In this document: positions 42,984-49,404 of the stretch, in pieces | Layout of the letters: each line of letters starts with the position of its first letter | How positions within the stretch are numbered: position 1 is the first letter of the stretch | Assembly: GCA_900473415.1 (NCBI GenBank) | Contig: UCLR01000054.1 | Span: 1 to 49,404 of the forward strand | Direction: 5' to 3' | DNA from: Hyphomicrobiales bacterium | GTDB lineage: Bacteria; Pseudomonadota; Alphaproteobacteria; Rhizobiales; Beijerinckiaceae | Length of the DNA: 49,404 nucleotides | The notes under the pieces: model-generated | The model's input: only the letters and a program-made list of their open reading frames with translations | Told to the model about the DNA's origin: nothing | Database searches by the model: none | Position numbers and translations under genes: made by a program

Positions 42984-43163
42984 GTCAGGGCTCCGTTGTT
43001 CGGGGCGAAGGCTCGCCGAGCCCTCATCCGCTCTCAATAACAAGCGAAACGTACTGAACTTCCGGCCTGCTCGCGATGATTTAGGGCAAACTACCCTTCC
43101 AAACTTGGCCACCGGGAGAGAAAACGCATCTCCCGTGCGGACGTTCCACGCCTCGGCGCAGGC

Positions 43164-44612
43164 TCAGGCCCGGCGACGATCAGCGGCCGGAACGGCTTCC
43201 GACAAGGCCGCGCCGAAAGCATGTCCCAGCAGCACCAGGACAGGCCCGTTCGCCGGCAGTTCGGCGAGCCGCTCGGGCAATTCGGCGATGGTCGCGGCGA
43301 TGCGCATCTCATCGGGCCGGGTCGCGGCGAGCACGGCCACGGCCGGCGTCTGCGGGTCGAGCCCGGCGGCAAGCGCGCGCTCGCGGAAGCCGGGTAGGGT
43401 GGCTCGCGCCATGTAGATCACGGTCGAGGCGGCCGGATCGGCCATGGCGCGCCAGTCGAGATCATCCGGCAGAGTGCCGCTGCGGCTATGGCCGGTGACG
43501 AATTGCAGGCGCCTGGCATGGTCGCGATGGGTCAGAGAGAGTCCGAGCGACGCGGCCGCGCCCTGCGCTGCCGAGATGCCCGGCACGAGTGCGACCGGAA
43601 TGCCGGCCGCGCGGCAGGCCTCGATCTCCTCGCCGGCCCGGCCGAAGATACCGGGGTCGCCGCCTTTCAGCCGCACCACATGCTTGCCTTGCGCGGCGAG
43701 CGAGACGATCAGCGCGTTGATCTCGCCTTGCTTCACCGAGGGGCCATAGCCGGTCTTGCCCACCAGCATGCGTTTTGCCTCGCGCCGTGCCAGTTCAAGC
43801 ACGCCCGGCGAGACGAGGTCGTCATAGAGGATGATATCGGCGCTCTGCAGGGCGCGGATCGCCTTCACGGTCAGCAACTCGGGATCGCCGGGACCGGCGC
43901 CGACCAGCGTAACGCGGCCCTTGCCGTCATGGCTCGCCTCGATTTGCGCGAGCTTTGCGAACAGCTCGGCTTCGTCCTGGGCGGTCGGCACCCGCTCCGG
44001 CTCGGCCAGCGCTCGGCCGGCGAAGAGCTCCCAGAACGCGCGTCGCAGCGCGAAGGGCAGCTTGCGGGCCTGTACCGCCGGCCGCCAGTCGGCCGCTGCC
44101 TGCGCCCAACTCTTCAATCCGGCCGGCAGCACCGCTTCGATCTTGCTGCGGATCGCCTGCCCGAAGACGGGAGCGGCGCCATCTGTCGAGATCGCCACGA
44201 CCAGCGGCGAGCGATTGACCAGCGCGCCGAAGGCGAAATCGCAATGCTCCGGCTTGTCGACGATGTTGACCGGCGCGCCGGCTTGCCGCGCCGCGGCAAC
44301 GAAAGCCCGGATCTCGCCCTCGTCATCGAGATCGCCGACCGCAAGCGCAGCGCCTTCCAGGTCGGCTGCCTGCCAGGCTCGTTCATGAATCCGAACTCGT
44401 TCATGGCTTGCGAGGCCGGCGAAGGCCGCCGCGTTCGCACCAACGAAGACATGGAGCTTGGCCCCGGCCGCCACGAGAAGCTCGGCCTTCCAGAGCGCGC
44501 CTTCGGTGGCGCCGGCGAGCACAGCCTTCCGGTCTTCCAGTTTGTGGAAGAGGGGCAGCGTCGCCAGCGGTTCGATCCGTCGCGCCGTGATCTCGGGCCG
44601 TCTCTCCGTCAT
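43164..44612 (-). CDS. cysG: Siroheme synthase CysG (bifunctional)
   Basis: Makes siroheme for sulfite reductase. The 482 residues comprise an N-terminal precorrin-2 dehydrogenase/ferrochelatase part (FHKLEDRKAVLAGATEGALW, then LLVAAGAKLHVF) and a C-terminal uroporphyrinogen methyltransferase (VTLVGAGPGDPELLTVKAIR, VRLKGGDPGIFGRAGEE). The N-terminal nucleotide motif (AGATEGA) departs from the usual GGGxVA, so the NAD-dependent step may be weak. ATG 44612 has AGAGG in front. It is 180 bp upstream of the sulfate-binding-protein gene. Confidence 0.92.
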   Translation of the reverse strand: MTERRPEITARRIEPLATLPLFHKLEDRKAVLAGATEGALWKAELLVAAGAKLHVFVGANAAAFAGLASHERVRIHERAWQAADLEGAALAVGDLDDEGEIRAFVAAARQAGAPVNIVDKPEHCDFAFGALVNRSPLVVAISTDGAAPVFGQAIRSKIEAVLPAGLKSWAQAAADWRPAVQARKLPFALRRAFWELFAGRALAEPERVPTAQDEAELFAKLAQIEASHDGKGRVTLVGAGPGDPELLTVKAIRALQSADIILYDDLVSPGVLELARREAKRMLVGKTGYGPSVKQGEINALIVSLAAQGKHVVRLKGGDPGIFGRAGEEIEACRAAGIPVALVPGISAAQGAAASLGLSLTHRDHARRLQFVTGHSRSGTLPDDLDWRAMADPAASTVIYMARATLPGFRERALAAGLDPQTPAVAVLAATRPDEMRIAATIAELPERLAELPANGPVLVLLGHAFGAALSEAVPAADRRRA

Positions 44613-44717
44613 CGCCTCTTCGCTGAAATCGGTCTGGTCCAACCCGGCCGTCGGCGGGATGATAGGGTGAAAGCAGGAAGCGGGCCAGCGCAGTCGGGCT
44701 CGCGCTGGCCCGCTGCG

Positions 44718-45692
44718 TCAATGCGCCTTCAGGATGGTTTCGACGATCTCCTGCACCTCCAGCGCCTCGGTGAGCGTCGCGAGATGGTGCGGCTCGCCGC
44801 GGGTCAGCTTGGCGACGCCTTCGAGCTGGCGCTTGAGCGCGATCGGGCGCGCGTCCTCCTGCGGCAGGGCGTCCGGATCGCGTTCCCAGGAGCCGTCGGC
44901 ACGGCGCCGCTCGGCGTGCGACCAGTCGCAGAGCCTGACGGCGCCCTTATCGCCTTCGAGCGTCCAGATGTTGTGGTCGTCCTTCGTCGTGGTGCCGACG
45001 CTGCCGGTGAGCACGACAGGCACACCGCCGGCCGTCAGCGTCGCGTCGATCTGGCGCTCGCTCTTGCTGGCCTCCGGGTAGGCTGCCTTCGCCGAGAGAT
45101 CGGCGAGCGGGCCGACGAGACGCCGCGTCAGGAAGAGGAAATGCGAGACAACCTCGCGGGTGAAGCCACCCTGCGCCGTGCGGTCGAGCCAGCCTGCGGC
45201 ATCGGCCTGCCAGGAGCGCGGCCAGGTCGCGAAGGCGACCTCGATTGAGACGCGCGAGACCGTACCGACATGCCCGGCCGCGATCCATTCGTCGAGCTTC
45301 GCCACGGCGAGCGATGAGGCGAAGGGGAAGTTCACCGCTCCTCGCTCTTTCGCTTCAGTCACGAAGGCACGGGCGTCGTCGAGATCGACCGCGAGCGGCT
45401 TCTCGCAGAACACGGCCTTGCCGGCGGCCAGCGCCGCGCGAGCATGGCCCAGATGTGAGGAGGGCGGCGAGGCGATGTAGACACAATCGCTGGCCGCGAT
45501 CAGGGCGGCCGCATCCGTCTGGCGCCGGGCGTCCGGCAAGGCAGTCGCGATCCGGCTCATGGCCTCTTCCGAAGGATCCCAAATGCCGGCGACGCGCAGG
45601 GCCTCGGCCGGCTGCGCGAGCGCCGCCCGCAGCATCCGCTCGCCCATGATCCCGGCCCCGATCAGGCCGAAGGAGATGGAGGTGTTGGTCAT
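44718..45692 (-). CDS. Gfo/Idh/MocA family oxidoreductase
   Basis: A NAD(P)-dependent sugar or inositol-type dehydrogenase. The 324 residues carry the nucleotide motif GLIGAGIMGERML (GxGxxG), the family signature VFCEKPLAVDLDDARAF (EKP) and the catalytic-domain region WLDRTAQGGFTREVVSHFL. Substrate not visible. It stands between cysG and the polysaccharide pair. Confidence 0.92.
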   Translation of the reverse strand: MTNTSISFGLIGAGIMGERMLRAALAQPAEALRVAGIWDPSEEAMSRIATALPDARRQTDAAALIAASDCVYIASPPSSHLGHARAALAAGKAVFCEKPLAVDLDDARAFVTEAKERGAVNFPFASSLAVAKLDEWIAAGHVGTVSRVSIEVAFATWPRSWQADAAGWLDRTAQGGFTREVVSHFLFLTRRLVGPLADLSAKAAYPEASKSERQIDATLTAGGVPVVLTGSVGTTTKDDHNIWTLEGDKGAVRLCDWSHAERRRADGSWERDPDALPQEDARPIALKRQLEGVAKLTRGEPHHLATLTEALEVQEIVETILKAH

Positions 45693-45809
45693 GGGAATCC
45701 TTTCGCGAAGCAGCAGGCGCGGCTGCCCGACATCGCAAGGCGGCGAAGCCGAGGCAAGAGGGCTCGATCGCGAAGCTGCGAAAGCGGGCGGCGGCGAAGC
45801 GCGACCGCC

Positions 45810-47120
45810 TCAATCCGTCTTCACCCGCACCCGCCCGGCAAGATGGAGCCCGGCCACCGCCAGCGCGAAGAGCACCCAGAGCGGATCCGCGCGATTGAGG
45901 ATGAAGGATTCCAGCATCCCGACATAGGTCATGACGATCAGGATCATGGCGAAAAGATCGGCCAGCTTCCCATTGGTCTGGAGCCGCCAGCTCGCCACAT
46001 AGCTCATCAGCGGCCGGACCATCAGCAGATAGACCATAATCACCGCGCCCGGGATCCCGAACATCAGCGCCGCGTCGAGATAGCTCTGGTGGCCGGAGCC
46101 GAGGCCGCGGACGTCCCAGCTCGCCTCGAGGTTCTGTTCGTTGCCGCTCGCGGCCGGTGTGCTCCAGAAGCCGACGAAGCCATATCCACCCCAGGGGCGC
46201 TCGGCGATGTGTTCGAGGGAAAACTTCCAGATCTCGTCGCGGCCGGTGAAGGTCGGGTCCGAGATCAGCGCCGCGCTAGCCGCATGCAGGCCCGGCGAGA
46301 TGACCGCGCCCACCGTCAGCGCCGCCACCACCGCGACCAGTCCGATATGCAGCAGCACGCAGAGGCCCGGTCGCCCGGTCCAGCGCGCCAGCGCCACGAT
46401 GCCGACGGCCAGCGGCAGGAAGCCCATCGTCGTCTTCGAGCCGCTGTTGACGAGGAAGACGAGGCAGAGCGCGACGACGATCGCCCCGCGCCACTTCAGC
46501 CCGCAGCGCCAGCCATAGATGCCGAACATCGCCACGATCGAGAAAACGGGCGCCGCGACATTCTTGTGCGAGAGATGGCCGAGCCAGTCGCCGGCATGGA
46601 CGCCTTCGGTGCCTTCAGCGCTGTGGACCGCCAGATGAGGCGCGAAGATCAGCGCGCCATAGACCAGCGCCAGCACGCCCAGGCTGGCATTGACCGCGCC
46701 GGTCGCGAAGCCCTGCTCGTCGCGCGGCAGGACGAGCACGCCGAAGACGATGATCATCGCGACCGCCGTCAACATCAGCCCGCGCATCGAGCCGGCCATG
46801 TTGAGCGCCTGGAAGGTCGAGATCGCCGCGACGCCGAACACCACCGCCCAACTGCCGAGGCAGAGCTCGGCGAGCACCGGGCGCGCCACCATCCGCAGCA
46901 TGGCCGTCCCGAAGACCAGCCCGAGCACGAGATAGCCGATCTGGTTGACGATGTTGCTGGTCGATCCGTCCGGGCCGACCGCATCGGGCACGCCGGCGAA
47001 GGGCTGCAGCGACAGGATCAGGACGAAGAGCCCGACGCCCGCGAGCTGCGCCCCGGTTATCCCGCCGGCAGCATTGACGGCTTCGCCCCTGGCGACCGGA
47101 TGATGCGCTGTCTGGCTCAT
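45810..47120 (-). CDS. O-antigen ligase/polymerase-like (Wzy_C type) membrane protein
   Basis: A polytopic membrane protein of 436 residues with about ten or more helices and one large periplasmic loop, the plan of O-antigen ligases and polymerases. The loop holds WGGYGFVGFW and GHQSYLDAALMFG, the conserved Wzy_C pattern. Which glycan it handles is unknown. It starts at 47120, overlapping the acyltransferase stop by 4 bp, so the two genes act together. The longer frame upstream is not supported. Confidence 0.85.
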   Translation of the reverse strand: MSQTAHHPVARGEAVNAAGGITGAQLAGVGLFVLILSLQPFAGVPDAVGPDGSTSNIVNQIGYLVLGLVFGTAMLRMVARPVLAELCLGSWAVVFGVAAISTFQALNMAGSMRGLMLTAVAMIIVFGVLVLPRDEQGFATGAVNASLGVLALVYGALIFAPHLAVHSAEGTEGVHAGDWLGHLSHKNVAAPVFSIVAMFGIYGWRCGLKWRGAIVVALCLVFLVNSGSKTTMGFLPLAVGIVALARWTGRPGLCVLLHIGLVAVVAALTVGAVISPGLHAASAALISDPTFTGRDEIWKFSLEHIAERPWGGYGFVGFWSTPAASGNEQNLEASWDVRGLGSGHQSYLDAALMFGIPGAVIMVYLLMVRPLMSYVASWRLQTNGKLADLFAMILIVMTYVGMLESFILNRADPLWVLFALAVAGLHLAGRVRVKTD

Positions 47121-48367
47121 GCGGCCGGTTCGGAACGGTCTCGTCTCATGGCCTCGGCCAATTTCGCGGAGGAGGGGCGCTCCAGATAAGCCTGCGCGGC
47201 GCGCTTGGACAGCCGGATGAACGGCCGTTCGACCGAAAGATGAAGGGCAAAGGCCGTGGCGACGACTGCGGCGACCATCGCCAGCATATAAAGCGATCCC
47301 GACACCGGACCCTGCAGCCCGAAGCCGTAGAAGGCCTCGCCGTTCAGGGTGAAATCGCCGACGAGGGGGTGGTTCGCGAGCTTCCCGGCGACGGTCCCGA
47401 CATTGATCATGCGGCTCTGCACGAAGATGTGGACCATGTAGATCGCGTAGGAGAGCATCCCAAGCCAGATGAAGGGCCGCCAGCGCAGGATACGGCTGAC
47501 CGTGCCGCCCTCGAAGGAAAACACGACGACCGCCACCGCGAAGACCCACGGCGCGATGATGCCGATGGCCTGCTTCCCCGCCAGCGCGACGAAGACGAGG
47601 ATGAGGCCAAGGACCGCCAGTTCGAGCGCCGTCCAGAAGAAGCGGCTCAAAGCCCCCGGCCTGCCCGACGGAAACGCGGCGACCGTGCCCACATAGACCA
47701 GCGCGCCGAGCGCGAAACCATAGAGACAGCGCACGAAGCCGTATTGCACGGTCGTGTCCATGTAGTCTGGCGACCAGCCATAGAGCACCAGCGGACCCAG
47801 CACGACGACCGGAACGAGCGCGAGCCAGTAACGCGACAGGAAGGCGACCACGACGGAGCCGAACAGCAGATAGGTCCAGAACTCCGAGGAGATGCTCCAG
47901 CTCGGGCCGTTCCAGCGCAAGGTGGACTCGAAGCCGAGGCCGTTCAGCAGCAGGAGAGTCGAGGCCAGCCCGTCCAGGCTCGTGCCGCCGGTGAAGGGCG
48001 CCGGACCCGATCCGCGCATGGCCGGCACCAGCAGGCGCACCAGCTCCCAGGCGACGAAGAGCGCCAGCACCGCCGCATGCAGCGGGTAGATGCGGCCGAG
48101 CCGGGTGATGACGAAGCCGCCGAAGGCGCGCTCATTGGTGAGCCGGTGCCGATAGCCATGGCTGATCACGAAGCCCGACAGCACGAAGAAGTAATCGACG
48201 AACAGGAAGGCGTGCCGCACCAGCGGGCTCTCGGCGATCGGGCCCGACGCCGGGAAATGCATCAGCGCCACCATCAGCGCGCAGATGCCCCGCCAGGAAT
48301 CCAGCGCCTCGAAGCGAACGGGCGCGCGCGCCGTCGCCGCCTTCGCGGCTGGATCAAGCTGAGCCAT
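47117..48367 (-). CDS. Acyltransferase 3 family (OafA-like) membrane protein
   Basis: Transfers acyl groups, often acetyl, onto surface sugars. The 416 residues have ten or more helices and the family opening RFEALDSWRGICALMVALMH, then FVDYFFVLSGFVISHGYRH. It is followed by the O-antigen-ligase-like gene with an ATGA overlap, which implies joint work on an exopolysaccharide or O antigen. Confidence 0.92.
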   Translation of the reverse strand: MAQLDPAAKAATARAPVRFEALDSWRGICALMVALMHFPASGPIAESPLVRHAFLFVDYFFVLSGFVISHGYRHRLTNERAFGGFVITRLGRIYPLHAAVLALFVAWELVRLLVPAMRGSGPAPFTGGTSLDGLASTLLLLNGLGFESTLRWNGPSWSISSEFWTYLLFGSVVVAFLSRYWLALVPVVVLGPLVLYGWSPDYMDTTVQYGFVRCLYGFALGALVYVGTVAAFPSGRPGALSRFFWTALELAVLGLILVFVALAGKQAIGIIAPWVFAVAVVVFSFEGGTVSRILRWRPFIWLGMLSYAIYMVHIFVQSRMINVGTVAGKLANHPLVGDFTLNGEAFYGFGLQGPVSGSLYMLAMVAAVVATAFALHLSVERPFIRLSKRAAQAYLERPSSAKLAEAMRRDRSEPAA

Positions 48368-48670
48368 CTCTGTTCCCGCCTTTCCCGCTTTGGAACGCGT
48401 AGCGGGCCTTGTCGCACATCCGGCCTAACCGTTCGCAAACGGCGTGCCGCACGCGCGGGCTGTGGCGGGGAGGGCGAGAGCCGGGAGATGGGCTGGTTTT
48501 TCGGTTATCCGATCTTGCGGGGAGGTCTTCGGACTCTATGCCGAGGGTGTTTTGGCCGAGGATGTCTTGGGCGATTGCTCGAGCCTTGCGCCCTTGGTTT
48601 CGTCAGGCGCGGGAGAGGGGTTCTCGGTTGCGGTTCCCGCGCCCTCCCGTAGATGCGCCGCCGCCGGCCC
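48368..48670. other. Intergenic, 303 bp, no gene seen
   Basis: The stretch upstream of the acyltransferase holds no reading frame with a good start. It probably contains the acyltransferase promoter. No clear terminator or repeat was found. Confidence 0.4.
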
Positions 48671-48997
48671 TCATTCCCCGAAACCGCCGATCTCGGCCTC
48701 CACCCGCGCCTCCGCCCGAGCGACCGCCTCGTCGACATCGAGGCCGCGGATCCGGTTTTCGATCGAATAGCGGAGCATCCGGCGGAAATCGTCCGGCAGT
48801 GCCTGCATGAAGGCGATGACGCAGGACGCATTGGGGCCCTGGCAGCGGCGCGCCCGGGCGCAGGCCGCGTTCCCGCAAGCGCTCCACACGCCGAGCACAT
48901 CGCCGAAGCGCCGCACGATCAGCGGCCGCGCCCTCTGGATGCTTTCGAAATCGGTGAGCGGCGGGATGTCGGCAAGGGGATTGCGATGTTTCGGCAT
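48671..48997 (-). CDS. Hypothetical protein, 108 aa, Cys-containing
   Basis: ATG 48997 (MPKHRNPLAD) has GGAG about seven bases upstream. The middle has three Cys in short order (SACGNAACARARRCQGPNAS) and a fourth after it, perhaps a metal or disulfide site, followed by a charged helix rich in Arg/Glu. I do not recognise the family. Confidence 0.7.
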   Translation of the reverse strand: MPKHRNPLADIPPLTDFESIQRARPLIVRRFGDVLGVWSACGNAACARARRCQGPNASCVIAFMQALPDDFRRMLRYSIENRIRGLDVDEAVARAEARVEAEIGGFGE

Positions 48998-49404
48998 GGC
49001 TGGCTCCGGTCGGGACAGGCGCGTGGCGCGCGCGGAATCGTCCGCCCGCGCTGGTGCGCGGCGGGCTGCGGAAGAACGGGGCTGGCGGAGCGCCGCGAGG
49101 CGCGAGAGAGATCCGCAACCGTTGAGAGCCAGGCTGCGGCGCGGCGGGGTTGAGCCACCCGTCGCACGCCCCGTGGCGCTCCGCCTCCGACGATTTCGGA
49201 CTCCGGGCCGCGCTTATACGGCTGGGCGGTTCAGGATGGGCGGGCTCGGGCGCCAGTTCCCCTCATCGGGTCGTCGCGTCCTCGCAACACCGATCCGTCG
49301 CCACCGAGCCTTCCAGCGAGCTCCTCGCACAGGGACCGTAGTGTCCCCAGGGCGGTGCCCCGAAGCCTCCCGGGAGTGGATCGTAACTCCACCCGCAGGC
49401 GCCG
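48998..49404. other. 407-bp 3' end without gene, with clustered hairpins
   Basis: No reading frame is convincing. From 49332 onward four small hairpins follow each other: GGGAC/GTCCC (49332-49347), GGGC/GCCC (49350-49360), CTCCCGGGAG (49367-49376) and GTGGA/TCCAC (49376-49392). This could be part of a structured RNA running off the window. Confidence 0.3.

Noticed and set aside
45843..47189. A 448-residue plus-strand frame
   Set aside because: Antisense to the O-antigen-ligase-like gene, His/Arg/Asp-rich shadow frame.

Overview
The window is GC-rich chromosomal DNA of an alphaproteobacterium, most likely a Hyphomicrobiales member close to Bosea or Bradyrhizobium. This is inferred from the gene order trpG-trpD-trpC-moaC-moeA-lexA facing comEC, the direct-repeat GTTC-N7-GTTC SOS box in front of lexA, an IalB-family protein, a YARHG protein and the family types overall. 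No rRNA or tRNA gene was recognised, so the genus is a guess.

Region 1 (1-16210) is a comEC gene split by a 14.7-kb integrated element. The 13-bp sequence CAGACCTTCAATC occurs at 607-619 and again at 15329-15341. Removing one copy and everything between rejoins ComEC in frame (..HFQTFN | PFGLLGNAM..). The element carries a P4-type tyrosine integrase, an AlpA-like regulator, a ribbon-helix-helix protein, a large primase-helicase, a PD-(D/E)XK protein, a small-terminase candidate, a large terminase, a HEPN-domain protein, and a five-gene overlapping operon that includes an HK97-type prohead protease. All of these are on the minus strand. Near the left end a plus-strand pair (a protein that may have an RNase H-like fold, plus a Ser/Thr protein kinase) lies opposite an unknown 201-residue gene. 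I see no portal, major capsid, tail or lysis gene. The element therefore looks like a phage satellite or a reduced prophage with packaging and head-maturation genes, carrying probable defence cargo, and it sits in and disrupts the DNA-uptake channel gene.

Region 2 (16204-24583, minus strand) is housekeeping: lexA, molybdopterin synthesis (moeA, moaC), tryptophan synthesis (trpC, trpD, trpG), an aldo/keto reductase broken by an in-frame amber codon, a HerA-like ATPase and a small secreted YARHG protein. Region 3 (24704-36184) holds a ceramidase-family membrane protein, a degenerate acyl-CoA-synthetase-like protein coupled to a peptide-type solute-binding protein, an IalB-family protein, HspQ, a malyl-CoA-lyase-type enzyme, an AEC transporter, a CaiB-type CoA transferase, a UbiH-type monooxygenase, a quinone oxidoreductase and a small secreted protein.

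Region 4 (36348-44612, minus strand) has rimO and a sulfur block: cysG, then sulfate-binding protein, cysT, cysW, cysA, then an OsmC protein and a two-domain sulfurtransferase. These cover sulfate import, siroheme for sulfite reductase, and sulfur and thiol handling. Region 5 (44718-49404) has a Gfo/Idh/MocA oxidoreductase, an overlapping O-antigen-ligase-like and acyltransferase-3 pair for surface polysaccharide, a small Cys-containing protein, and a 3' end with several small hairpins. Two copies of a dispersed palindromic repeat lie at about 22536 and 36222.
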